Assembly: GCA_024280945.1 (NCBI GenBank)
Contig: JAMXLO010000104.1
Location: 1-64,000, forward strand
DNA: 64,000 bases
Direction of reading: 5' to 3'
Origin: Acetobacteraceae bacterium
GTDB taxonomy: Bacteria > Pseudomonadota > Alphaproteobacteria > Acetobacterales > Acetobacteraceae
The position numbers and the translations under genes were made by a program. Below are positions 36,704 to 46,343 of the stretch, one piece after another (the first letter of the stretch is position 1; every line of letters begins with the position of its first letter). The notes beneath the pieces were generated by a model that saw nothing but the letters and a program-made list of their open reading frames with translations, was not told the DNA's origin and did no database searches.

Positions 36704-37117
36704 GGACAGGCGGCGGTCTCGCGTAAGGATAGCACTTGTTCAGTCCACACGTGATCCAGGTGTGAGTGCGTCGATCAGCAGGCTGACTTAACGCTACATC
36801 CAATGAGTCACCTCACTCATGTCGGCGACTTGAGAGTTCTGTCGGATAGCCCCCGCAGCAGAACTCAGTTCCAGACCGGAGCGACGATCAAGTCCTAGCA
36901 CATACCGCGACCGCACGGAAACGACTTAGCCTTAGCGAATAGCGCAGGCGGCTTTCCATTCCCCTGCGATCCGCACATCTCAGTGACCCATCGTCGATTC
37001 TGCCCAACGGGCCTCCCTCGTCCCGCCGGTAGCAACAGTGACGAGCCTCAGAACCATCACTGGGATTTAGGGATACCTGCTCTTCCTACAGATGGCAGAA
37101 CTCGGACCCTCTGTCGC
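36704..37117. other. 414-bp convergent intergenic stretch
   Basis: No gene is visible. It holds an 8-bp perfect inverted repeat, GAGTTCTG at 36834-36841 and CAGAACTC at 36859-36866, and a shorter one, ATGAGT/ACTCAT, at 36803-36820. Either could terminate bcp transcription or mark a small structured element. Base composition is slightly less GC-rich than the flanking genes. Confidence 0.35.
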
Positions 37118-37498
37118 TTACCTCGCCCCGGCCTGGACCGGCGCCGCAGTCAATACGGCACGGTCCGCGTCGTCGGTCTCAGCGCTGACTACCACGCGCG
37201 TTCCTGTCCCGCAGTCTTCGGCCAGGAAGCATACGGTTGTTGGCCCCGCATCAAGACGAACCAGGCCGACGCGCAGAGGCAGGCGCGACCGGAACTGTGG
37301 ATCGTGGCTGTGATGCAGTGTTGTCGTAGCCAACACTTTGCCTGGTTCATGATCGCTCACCCGCCATTCCAGCGCATCGGCCAGGCAGGACAAGCAAAGT
37401 TCGCGCGGCGGATACTGCACCGCTCCGCACGCAGTGCATCGCTGCAGCGCCAGCTCGCCCGCCTTGGCATGCGCGGCCAGTTCCGCGATCGGCGTCAT
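37118..37498 (-). CDS. DUF35 OB-fold/zinc-ribbon protein (acyl-CoA-associated)
   Basis: The start at 37498 gives 126 residues. A zinc ribbon with C21, C24, C35 and C38 (LQRCTACGAVQYP, LCLSCLA) leads an OB fold (VLATTTLHHS, LRVGLVRLDAGPTTVCF). DUF35 proteins pair with thiolase-like proteins, as in the Ltp2 aldolase and hydratase systems of steroid side-chain breakdown, where they support CoA-thioester binding. The start overlaps the stop of the thiolase-like gene by 4 nt, exactly as expected for such a pair. Confidence 0.85.
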   Translation of the reverse strand: MTPIAELAAHAKAGELALQRCTACGAVQYPPRELCLSCLADALEWRVSDHEPGKVLATTTLHHSHDPQFRSRLPLRVGLVRLDAGPTTVCFLAEDCGTGTRVVVSAETDDADRAVLTAAPVQAGAR

Positions 37499-38625
37499 CG
37501 CGCAAGAACAGCCGCAGCTGTGCAAAGGCCCCGATCGTAATTGACCATGCCGAAGCCGCTGACCAGCGCGTGGCGCGCGTCAGCTGCGAGTTGACGCAGC
37601 GCCTCCACCATCCCCAAGAATCCGCCAGCCGCTCCTGCCTGGCCGCATGAGAGCTGACCACCGCCGGTGTTGTGTCGCAGGTTGCCCCCCGGAGCGAAAT
37701 CGTTGCGACGAATGAATTCAGCGCCGTCGTCCTTGGCGCAGAAGCCCAGGTCCTCGAACTGCAGCATCGAGATCACGGGGTAGTCGTCATAAGTCTGCAC
37801 CACGTCCATGTCGGGCGGCCCCAGCGCGGCCTGGCTCCATAGCGCGTCGGCGTCCATTGCCCAGCCACCGCGCCACTGGATCGGATCCTCGGGAAACGCG
37901 TTGTGCCGCTCGATCGTCGCCAGAATGCGCGCGCACGGCAGGCCGAGTGCCTGCGCACGCGAGCGGTGCATGACCAGGAACGCGTCCGCACCTGCGCAAG
38001 GCATGACGCAGTCGAACAGGCGCAGTGGTTCGGCGATCGGCCGTGCCGCCAGATAGTCCTCCAGCGTCAGCTCGCTGCGAAGCAAAGCCAACGGATTGCG
38101 CTGCGCCCACCGACGCTGGGCCACGCACAGCTTACCAAAATCCTCGCGCGTTGCCCCGGTCCGACGCATCGCATGTTCGGTGATCAGCGCGAAGCTCTGG
38201 TTGGGACCGCCAGCGCCATAGGGCCAGACGCAGTCACGCGAGAAGCTGCTGAACTGTGCCACCAGATCCTGAAAGCTGGTGGGTCCGTTGGTGTCGCCAG
38301 CGATGCACGCGACGACCTCGGCGTCGCAACACTGCACGGCCCGCGCGGCGCGCCGCAGTGCCAAAACTCCACAGGCACCGCCGAACGGCAGGAATTCCAG
38401 AAAGCGCGGCGACAAACCGACATACTGCACGAACGGCGCCGGACCATCCGGCGCCAGCGTGAAACTGGACAGGCAAAGCCCTTCGATCTGCGTCTTCTTG
38501 ACGCCACTGACCTCGAGCAGCTTGCGTAGCGCGCTGCCCAGCCACCACGCCGCAGCTTTATCCGAGCGGCGCACATAGGGCACTGTGACAGGGGCGCAGG
38601 CCACGGCGTCGCCGTAATCCATCAT
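37495..38625 (-). CDS. thiolase-like protein (SCP-x/Ltp2 type)
   Basis: This 376-residue protein has a thiolase fold with the nucleophile-type C85 (PFGGACGVLAL). The C-terminal active-site motif reads NTGGGQLSCGQAGAAGG. In catalytic thiolases this place holds GHP, and here it is GQA, so the base His is missing. That is the situation in non-thiolytic relatives such as Ltp2-like aldolases, which work with a DUF35 partner; such a gene follows with a 4-nt overlap. The likely role is C-C cleavage or condensation of an acyl-CoA. Met 38625 or 38622 could start it. Confidence 0.8.
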   Translation of the reverse strand: MMDYGDAVACAPVTVPYVRRSDKAAAWWLGSALRKLLEVSGVKKTQIEGLCLSSFTLAPDGPAPFVQYVGLSPRFLEFLPFGGACGVLALRRAARAVQCCDAEVVACIAGDTNGPTSFQDLVAQFSSFSRDCVWPYGAGGPNQSFALITEHAMRRTGATREDFGKLCVAQRRWAQRNPLALLRSELTLEDYLAARPIAEPLRLFDCVMPCAGADAFLVMHRSRAQALGLPCARILATIERHNAFPEDPIQWRGGWAMDADALWSQAALGPPDMDVVQTYDDYPVISMLQFEDLGFCAKDDGAEFIRRNDFAPGGNLRHNTGGGQLSCGQAGAAGGFLGMVEALRQLAADARHALVSGFGMVNYDRGLCTAAAVLAR

Positions 38626-38677
38626 GGGCGCGGCGTTGCCCTGACCCTGACCCCGAGAAGGCGCAGCTTTCGCCGGA

Positions 38678-39592
38678 CTACAGTGGATCCCAGTTGAACA
38701 CCTCCCCCGAACGATCCAGCGGCATATAGGCCGCCTTGAGAGCCGGTGCCGCCTGCTCAGCGATCGCCTCGGGTGTCCAGCCATCAGCCCGGTGAACGAT
38801 GCGGATCGGCCGTGGCGAGCTGAACAGGATGACTTCGTTCATCCGCGTGCCGAACACCTGGCCGCTGACACCCTTGGCCGCATCGGACGACAGAAACACG
38901 GCCATCGGCGCGTTCTTGTCCGGCGTCATCTGCTGGATCTTTGCCACGCGCGCCTGCTGCTCGGGCGTGGTAGCGGGGATCGAGCTGGTCATACGGCTCC
39001 AGGCGAACGGTGCGATGCAGTTGGAGCGCACGTTGTAGCGCTGCATATCGAGCGCGATCGACTTCGACAGCGCGGTGATGCCGAGCTTGGCGGCGGAATA
39101 GTTCGCCTGGCCGAAGTTGCCGATGAGGCCCGAGGTAGAGGTGATGTGCACGAACGTGCCGCTCTCCTGCTTGCGGAAGTGCTCGGCAGCGGCGCGGGAG
39201 ACGAAGAAGCTCCCGTTCAGATGGACGCCGATCACCGCCAGCCACTCCTCGGGTGACATGCGATGGAAGATCACGTCGCGCAGAATGCCGGCGTTGTTCA
39301 CCACGCCGTCGATCCTGCCGAAGTGGTCGAGCGCTGCCTGGATGATCTTCCGCGCCGAGCCCCATTCGGCAACGGAATCCGTATTGATCTCCGCTGCTCC
39401 GCCACGCTGCTCGATCAGCTGCTTGGTCTGCTGGGCGGGTGTGGCGGACTGGCCTTCGCCGGACAGCGAGGCGCCCACGTCGTTGATGATGACCTTGGCG
39501 CCGGCCGCCGCCATGGCGAGGGCGATCTCGCGGCCGATGCCACCGCCAGACCCGGTCACCACCACGACCTTGCCTTCCATCATGCCCGCCAT
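38678..39592 (-). CDS. short-chain dehydrogenase (MFE-2/17beta-HSD4-like)
   Basis: This 304-residue NAD(P) oxidoreductase has the cofactor motif VVTGSGGGIGREIALAM (11-27), NNAG at 99-102, and catalytic Ser, Y165 and K169 (GQANYSAAKLG). The extended C-terminus (GTRMNEVILFSSPRPIRIVH) matches the subfamily that resembles the dehydrogenase domain of multifunctional enzyme 2, acting on 3-hydroxyacyl-CoAs. It lies 52 nt upstream of the thiolase-like gene on the same strand. SDR, thiolase-like and DUF35 therefore look like a beta-oxidation or retro-aldol operon. Confidence 0.85.
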   Translation of the reverse strand: MAGMMEGKVVVVTGSGGGIGREIALAMAAAGAKVIINDVGASLSGEGQSATPAQQTKQLIEQRGGAAEINTDSVAEWGSARKIIQAALDHFGRIDGVVNNAGILRDVIFHRMSPEEWLAVIGVHLNGSFFVSRAAAEHFRKQESGTFVHITSTSGLIGNFGQANYSAAKLGITALSKSIALDMQRYNVRSNCIAPFAWSRMTSSIPATTPEQQARVAKIQQMTPDKNAPMAVFLSSDAAKGVSGQVFGTRMNEVILFSSPRPIRIVHRADGWTPEAIAEQAAPALKAAYMPLDRSGEVFNWDPL

Positions 39593-39690
39593 CTTGTCCT
39601 CCTCTTCTGGCTGGCGTCTCCCTACTGGTGAGTATCAGTTGCAGCAACCCCTTGACGCTTCATGCCCGATACGCCATCTCCCAGCAATCA

Positions 39691-39705
39691 GGACCCATTT
39701 GGTCC
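39691..39705. promoter_or_regulatory. candidate operator upstream of the SUF regulator
   Basis: GGACC-CATTT-GGTCC is an inverted repeat with 5-bp arms, 38 nt before the ATG of the Rrf2-type regulator that heads the SUF operon. Rrf2 proteins often regulate their own operon from such a site. It does not match the E. coli IscR site. A possible TTGACG -35 element lies about 35 nt further upstream. Confidence 0.35.
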
Positions 39706-39743
39706 GATTAACCGCATACCAGGGTGCGAGGGTTTCGCAGACC

Positions 39744-40199
39744 ATGCTCAGGCTGTCGAAGCTGACCGATTATGCCGTTGTGGTGCTGGTGCGCCTGTCG
39801 CACGAAACGGGGGTACAGACCTCCCCTGGCATCGCGGCGACGACCGGCATCCCGGAACCGACGGTTGCCAAAGTGCTGAAGATACTGGCGGCCGGCGGGC
39901 TGGTGGCCTCCCAGCGGGGGGCCCGTGGCGGCTATCGGCTATTGCGACCACTCGGGGCCATTCCGGTCTCCGATGTCATCGCCGCCGTGGACGGGCCGAT
40001 CGCTCTGACCGCCTGCGTCGAGGGTTCGGCCGTCGAGTGTGAGTCGCAATGCCTGTGTCCGATGCGGGGACGCTGGGACCCGGTGAACGAAGCAATCCAA
40101 CAGGCGTTGAGCACGATCACCCTGGCCGACATGCACGAGGCGTCGATCCCGCGGGCCTTCCGCATTCCAACGTCGACCGCCGTGCCCGCCGCTGAATAG
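39744..40199 (+). CDS. Rrf2-family regulator of the SUF operon
   Basis: The start at ATG 39744 gives 151 residues (MLRLSKLTDYAVVVLVRL), the canonical SUF-regulator N-terminus; the frame is open further upstream only as antisense. The winged HTH is at about 10-65 (IPEPTVAKVLKILAAGGLV). Four cysteines in C91, C99, C103 and C105 (TACVEG, CESQCLCPMR) could ligate an Fe-S cluster and make the protein an Fe-S or iron sensor. It is first in the operon, 9 nt before sufB. The neighbour on the other side is divergent. Confidence 0.9.
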   Translation: MLRLSKLTDYAVVVLVRLSHETGVQTSPGIAATTGIPEPTVAKVLKILAAGGLVASQRGARGGYRLLRPLGAIPVSDVIAAVDGPIALTACVEGSAVECESQCLCPMRGRWDPVNEAIQQALSTITLADMHEASIPRAFRIPTSTAVPAAE

Positions 40200-40208
40200 G
40201 ACGACTTG

Positions 40209-41693
<1,485 letters not shown>

Positions 41694-41705
41694 AGGAAAG
41701 CATTT

Positions 41706-42455
41706 ATGTTGGAAATTCGCGGCCTTTCCGCCGCCATCGAGGACAAGCCGATCCTGCAGGGCATCGACCTGACGGTGCCGCAGGGCGAGGTCCATGCGAT
41801 CATGGGGCCGAATGGCTCCGGCAAGTCGACGCTCGCCTATGTGCTGTCGGGGCGCGAGGATTACGCGGTGACCGCCGGCTCGGCGACATTCGATGGTCAT
41901 GACCTGTTGACCATGGAGCCCGAGGCACGCGCCACCGCCGGCTTGTTTCTGGCTTTCCAGTATCCGGTGGAACTGCCTGGCGTCGGCAACGCCAATTTCT
42001 TGCGGACCGCGCTGAATGCGCAGCGCCGCGCGCGCGGCGAAAGCGAGCTTGACGCTGTGCAGTTCCTGAAGCTTGCGCGAGCCGAGACGAAACGCCTGGC
42101 CATGCCAGAGGACATGCTGCGCCGGAACGTCAATGTCGGCTTCTCGGGTGGCGAAAAGAAGCGTAACGAAGTTCTGCAAATGGCGATCCTTCGCCCACGG
42201 CTGGCAATCCTGGACGAGACTGACAGCGGCCTCGACATCGATGCGCTGAAGATCGTGGCAGATGGCGTGAATGCCCTGCGGGGACCTGACTTCTCGGCGC
42301 TGATCATCACACACTATCAGCGGCTGCTCGACTACATCGTGCCGGATCATGTGCACGTGCTTGCCGGTGGCCGCATTGCCCGTTCGGGTGGCCCCGAGCT
42401 TGCGCATGAGCTCGAAGCGAAGGGATACGCCGGCATGATTGCGGAGGCAGTGTGA
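41706..42455 (+). CDS. sufC: SufC, ABC-type ATPase of the SUF complex
   Basis: This 249-residue ATPase drives the SufBCD complex. Walker A is GPNGSGKST at 34-42, the signature is FSGGEKKRNEVLQ, and Walker B is LAILDETDSGLDID, in which the Asp-Glu-Thr pattern is the SufC hallmark. It is 12 nt after sufB and overlaps sufD by 4 nt. Confidence 0.97.
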   Translation: MLEIRGLSAAIEDKPILQGIDLTVPQGEVHAIMGPNGSGKSTLAYVLSGREDYAVTAGSATFDGHDLLTMEPEARATAGLFLAFQYPVELPGVGNANFLRTALNAQRRARGESELDAVQFLKLARAETKRLAMPEDMLRRNVNVGFSGGEKKRNEVLQMAILRPRLAILDETDSGLDIDALKIVADGVNALRGPDFSALIITHYQRLLDYIVPDHVHVLAGGRIARSGGPELAHELEAKGYAGMIAEAV

Positions 42456-43717
42456 CGGCAGCCGTTCGCAGTGGTGCAGACGGATTTCTCGCGCGCTACG
42501 ACGCGTTGCGCGACCTGCTGCCCGGTGATCCGCGGGAGCGTGCTGCCGCGGCCGAAGCGTTCCGCCGCACCGGATTGCCGGGCGCTTCAGCAGGACGACG
42601 TGAGGAGGCATGGAAATACACCGGCCTGCGCCCGCTGGCAGATGCGTCGTTCGCGCAATCGGTTTCGCCAACCTCGGCGCATAGCCAGATCCGAGCGCGT
42701 CTGCCGCAGATCGAGGTGCCCCGCATCGTCTTCATCGACGGGATGTTCAGCCGCGAGCTGTCGATTGTGCCGCCGGCGGTGCATTTTGCCCGCTTCGCCG
42801 GTCGCGCCGAGTTCGGATCCATCGCGCGGCCCGACGGTCAGCCATTGGTCGCTTTGAACACGATGCTGGCAGAGGACGGCGCGATACTTGAAGTGCCCGC
42901 CGGAGCGGATGCCGGACTGCTGATCCTCGTCAGCGCCGCCACAGACCGCGCGGCATTCCACCCACGTCATGTCGTCCGGCTGGCGCCCGGCGCGCGCCTG
43001 ACGTTGCTTGACCTCGCATTCGGCGACGGCAGTTATCTGCACAATCCGGTATTCGAAGTGACCGTCGCGGCAGATGCTGCGCTGACCCACGTGCGCCTGC
43101 AGAACGAGTCGACGTCGGCCTTCCACCTGGCAACGCTCTATGCGGAGATCGACGAACGCGGCACCTATGACAGCTTCGTTCTGAACCTTGGTTCTCGGAT
43201 TGCGCGGACCGAGGCTCATGCGCGCCTGACTGGTGAAAATGGCATCACTCATCTGAACGGCGCCCAGCTGCTGAACGGAATGCAGCATGCCGACTTCACC
43301 ACCGTGGTGCGGCACCAGGCGCCATACTGCGCTTCGCGCCAGACGGTGAAGAATGTGTTGGCGGGCCGCTCGCATGGCGTGTTTCAGGGACGTATCGAGG
43401 TCGCTCGTCATGCGCAGAAGACCGACGGCTATCAAATGAACCAGGCGCTGCTGCTGTCACCTGATGCCGAGATAGACACCAAGCCCGAACTCGAAATTTT
43501 TGCCGACGACGTGAAGTGCAGTCATGGTGCGACGGTCGGCGAACTCGATGCTGATCAATTGTTCTACCTGAGAAGCCGTGGCATTTCGGACGCTGAAGCT
43601 CGCTCGATCCTCGTTCGCGCATTTCTGGCCGAGGCGCTGGATGCGGTGAGCAACGAGACCGTGCGCGAGGTGCTGGATCAGGCGGTCGAGGGCTGGTGGG
43701 AGAAGCAGGCAGCATGA
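42452..43717 (+). CDS. sufD: SufD, Fe-S assembly subunit
   Basis: This 421-residue paralogue of SufB shares the right-handed beta helix. The conserved end reads KTDGYQMNQALLLSPDAEID, then KCSHGATVGELDADQLFYLR (with the conserved Cys-Ser-His) and SRGISDAEARSILV. The N-terminal part (RREEAWKYTGLRPLA) is typical of SufD. It overlaps sufC (start) and sufS (stop) by 4 nt each. Confidence 0.95.
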   Translation: MTAAVRSGADGFLARYDALRDLLPGDPRERAAAAEAFRRTGLPGASAGRREEAWKYTGLRPLADASFAQSVSPTSAHSQIRARLPQIEVPRIVFIDGMFSRELSIVPPAVHFARFAGRAEFGSIARPDGQPLVALNTMLAEDGAILEVPAGADAGLLILVSAATDRAAFHPRHVVRLAPGARLTLLDLAFGDGSYLHNPVFEVTVAADAALTHVRLQNESTSAFHLATLYAEIDERGTYDSFVLNLGSRIARTEAHARLTGENGITHLNGAQLLNGMQHADFTTVVRHQAPYCASRQTVKNVLAGRSHGVFQGRIEVARHAQKTDGYQMNQALLLSPDAEIDTKPELEIFADDVKCSHGATVGELDADQLFYLRSRGISDAEARSILVRAFLAEALDAVSNETVREVLDQAVEGWWEKQAA

Positions 43718-44973
43718 ACGTCGAAGCCAAAATCTCACTGGGCCGCCCTGCCGTGCTGGACGTTGCCCGCATCCGCGAAGATTTCCCGATCCTGCGGCAG
43801 AAGATTCGCGGCAAGCCGTTGGTGTTTCTCGACAGCGCCGCGTCGGCGCAGAAGCCGCGGGCCGTGATCGAGGCGATGCGCGAGGCGATGGAGACGCAGT
43901 ACGCCAACGTGCATCGCGGCCTGCACTGGATGAGCGAACGCACTACGGACGCCTATGAGGCTGCTCGCGAGGCGGTGGCAGCGCTGATCAACGCCAACGA
44001 TGCGCACGAGGTGGTGTTCACCCGCAACATCACCGAGTCACTGAACCTGATGGCGCACAGCTACGGCCGCGGCATCCTGAAGCCAGGCCAGGCGGTCTTG
44101 ATTTCTGGCATGGAGCACCACTCCAACATCGTGCCGTGGCAGTTGTTGCGCGATGAGCGCGGTATCGAGCTACGCGTCGTGCCGGTCACCGACTCTGGCG
44201 AACTCGACATGGATGCGTTCGAGACATTGATTGCCGACGGCAAGGTCGGACTGGTGTCGATGACGCACATGTCCAACGTCCTGGGGACCTACACGCCAGT
44301 GGAACGTATCGTGCGAATGGCGCACGCGCACGGCGCCAAGGTGCTGTTCGACGGTGCGCAGGCGGTGGTGCACCGGCGCGTCGATGTGCAGGCACTGGGC
44401 TGCGACTTTTATGCCTTCACCGGGCACAAGCTATATGGTCCGACCGGCATTGGCGTGCTGTGGGGCCGCCGGGAATTGCTCGATGCGATGCCACCCTTCC
44501 TGGGCGGCGGCGAGATGATTTCCTCGGTTGCCTTCGAGCGTTCTACCTGGGCCGACGTGCCGCATAAGTTCGAGGCTGGCACACCGCCTATCCTCGAAGG
44601 CATCGGGCTCAAGGCGGCGATCGATTATGTGCAGCAGATCGGCTACGACGCGATCGCGGCCCACGAGACGGCACTGGTGGATCATGCGCTGGCCCGATTG
44701 GGAACGATCGAAGGCGTGCACATCCTTGGCCGGGCGCAGGACCGAGGTGGCGTGGTGTCCTTTGCGCTCGATCGTGCGCATGCGCACGACGTGGCGACGT
44801 TGCTGGATCGTCAGGGCATTGCCGTGCGCGCCGGCAACCACTGCGCCGAGCCGCTGATGCATCGGTTCGGTCTCGACAGCACGACGCGCGCCAGTTTCGC
44901 CATCTACACCTCGCATGACGAGATCGACTTTCTGGCCGACTCGCTTGCGCGTGTGCGGGAGTTCTTCAAGTGA
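43714..44973 (+). CDS. sufS: SufS, PLP-dependent cysteine desulfurase
   Basis: This 419-residue class V aminotransferase-fold enzyme takes sulfur from cysteine. The PLP Lys is K239 (FTGHKLYGPTG) and the persulfide-carrying C377 sits in RAGNHCAEPLMHRFG. GMEHHSNIVPWQ and SAASAQKP are the usual motifs. ATG 43714 overlaps the sufD stop. The sulfur is expected to pass to SufU, encoded next (4-nt overlap). Confidence 0.96.
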   Translation: MNVEAKISLGRPAVLDVARIREDFPILRQKIRGKPLVFLDSAASAQKPRAVIEAMREAMETQYANVHRGLHWMSERTTDAYEAAREAVAALINANDAHEVVFTRNITESLNLMAHSYGRGILKPGQAVLISGMEHHSNIVPWQLLRDERGIELRVVPVTDSGELDMDAFETLIADGKVGLVSMTHMSNVLGTYTPVERIVRMAHAHGAKVLFDGAQAVVHRRVDVQALGCDFYAFTGHKLYGPTGIGVLWGRRELLDAMPPFLGGGEMISSVAFERSTWADVPHKFEAGTPPILEGIGLKAAIDYVQQIGYDAIAAHETALVDHALARLGTIEGVHILGRAQDRGGVVSFALDRAHAHDVATLLDRQGIAVRAGNHCAEPLMHRFGLDSTTRASFAIYTSHDEIDFLADSLARVREFFK

Positions 44974-45443
44974 GCGATTCGTTCGACGACCTGCGCGACC
45001 TGTATCAGGAAGTGATTCTCGATCACGGCCGCCGACCGCGCCATGCGCGACGGCTGGAGAGCTTCGATGCAACCGCGAAGGGCGACAACCCGATGTGCGG
45101 TGACCGGATCGAGGTTTGGGTGAAGCTGGGCACCGATGGCACCATCGCCGATACCGGCTTTCAGGCGCGCGGCTGCGCGATCAGCGTTGCCTCCGCCGAC
45201 CTGATGGCCGAGACGGTCATTGGTCGCAGCAAGGCGGATACGCATGCATTGTTCGAGGCGTTTCGCGAGATGGCGCGAACGGGCCAGTGCCCGCACTGCG
45301 ACGGCGCCCTGGCCGATCCCCTGGAGCGCCTGGAGCCGCTGGCCGGCGTGCACGAATATCCATCCCGCGTGAAATGCGCGACGCTGGCCTGGCACGCGCT
45401 GATCGCCGCCCTGGAGGGAGGCAAGGAGGCGAGCAGTGAATGA
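44970..45443 (+). CDS. sufU: SufU/IscU-like scaffold or sulfur-transfer protein
   Basis: This 157-residue NifU-N domain protein has the metal/sulfur ligands C43 and D45 (NPMCGDRIEV), C69 (RGCAISVASAD) and C136 (RVKCATLAWHAL). SufU accepts persulfide from SufS. Here an insertion carries an extra CPHC motif (C107-C110, TGQCPHCDG), which differs from the Gram-positive SufU pattern and could bind a metal. The 4-nt overlap with sufS supports a SufS/SufU pair. Confidence 0.93.
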   Translation: MSDSFDDLRDLYQEVILDHGRRPRHARRLESFDATAKGDNPMCGDRIEVWVKLGTDGTIADTGFQARGCAISVASADLMAETVIGRSKADTHALFEAFREMARTGQCPHCDGALADPLERLEPLAGVHEYPSRVKCATLAWHALIAALEGGKEASSE

Positions 45444-45795
45444 GGTAACTCAGCCGCACACCGCGTGGACTCCCGACGGGGAAACCACGGCGAGGCCGAC
45501 CGAAGATGCGATCATCGCCGCGATCTGCGAGGTGTATGATCCGGAAATACCGGTGAACATCTACGAGCTGGGACTGATCTATGCGGTCGAGATCACCGAC
45601 GACGGCGCCGTCAAGGTCGAAATGACGCTGACCGCACCGGCCTGCCCATCCGCCCAGGAATTACCTGAGCAGGTGCATAGCGCGGTAATGACAGTGGCCG
45701 GCGTGACATCGTGCGATGTGGAGACGGTGTGGGATCCGCCTTGGGACCCGAGCCGTATGAGCGAAGAAGCGCGCCTGCAGCTGAACATGTTCTAG
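45436..45795 (+). CDS. sufT: SufT-like DUF59 (MIP18) Fe-S assembly protein
   Basis: This 119-residue DUF59-domain protein has the core CEVYDPEIPVNIYELGLIYA, then VEMTLTAPACPSAQELPEQV with the conserved Cys, and ends in the family tail PPWDPSRMSEEARLQLNMF. DUF59 proteins assist Fe-S maturation. It overlaps sufU by 8 nt. The symbol follows the domain and operon position. Confidence 0.88.
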   Translation: MNEVTQPHTAWTPDGETTARPTEDAIIAAICEVYDPEIPVNIYELGLIYAVEITDDGAVKVEMTLTAPACPSAQELPEQVHSAVMTVAGVTSCDVETVWDPPWDPSRMSEEARLQLNMF

Positions 45796-45817
45796 GGACA
45801 CAGATATCGAGCCGATC

Positions 45818-46186
45818 ATGAGCACAACGACGACAGTTCCCCGAAAGACCCGCGCCTTGCCGCCGCTGATGACACTCACCGATGCTGCGGCGGATCGCCT
45901 GCGCGCGCTGTACGCCAAAGGCGAACAGGGCAAGTTGTTGCGCATCGGCGTGAAGACGAAGGGCTGCTCTGGTCTGTCCTACGATATGAGTTGGGCCGAC
46001 GAGCCGGCACCCACCGATGAAGTGGTCACCGACAAGGACCTGACGGTCCTGGTAGATCGCAAGGCCAGCCTGTTCCTGATAGGCACAGTCATGGATTACG
46101 AGGTGAAGGCACTTGCCTCGGGCTTCACCTTCACCAATCCAAACGAGAAGGGTCGTTGCGGCTGCGGCGAGAGCTTCCACGTCTAG
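45818..46186 (+). CDS. sufA: SufA, A-type Fe-S carrier
   Basis: This 122-residue HesB/IscA-fold protein has the three ligand cysteines C50 (KTKGCSGLSYD), C114 and C116 (GRCGCGESFHV), the spacing of A-type carriers. It begins 22 nt after sufT and is the last gene of the operon. A long inverted repeat follows at 46249-46289. Confidence 0.95.
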   Translation: MSTTTTVPRKTRALPPLMTLTDAAADRLRALYAKGEQGKLLRIGVKTKGCSGLSYDMSWADEPAPTDEVVTDKDLTVLVDRKASLFLIGTVMDYEVKALASGFTFTNPNEKGRCGCGESFHV

Positions 46187-46190
46187 TAGA

Positions 46191-46233
46191 GCGTGATGAT
46201 CGAAGGCGGAATCGCCGGGGCTCTGAATCACGC
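46191..46233. repeat. possible interspersed palindromic repeat
   Basis: GCGTGAT at 46191-46197 and ATCACGC at 46227-46233 are 7-bp arms around GAAGGCGGAATCGCCGGGGC. The layout (AGAGCGTGAT ... AATCACGC) resembles the palindromic intergenic elements scattered through Rhizobiales and Rhodospirillales genomes. One copy in this window cannot prove it is repeated. Confidence 0.4.
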
Positions 46234-46248
46234 GATAAAGCAACAAGG

Positions 46249-46289
46249 TAGAGCCGGATGGCGCATCTGCCTTCGCTCATCCGGCTCTA
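46249..46289. terminator. 12-bp-stem inverted repeat closing the SUF operon
   Basis: TAGAGCCGGATG and CATCCGGCTCTA form a perfect 12-bp stem around a 17-nt loop, 60 nt after the sufA stop. No clear T tract follows, so it may be a Rho-assisted or stabilising hairpin rather than a classical terminator. Confidence 0.6.
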
Positions 46290-46343
46290 GGCCTGGCGGC
46301 TCTCATCTCTCTTTTGTGAGCGAGCAGCCCTGATTTCGCCGCG

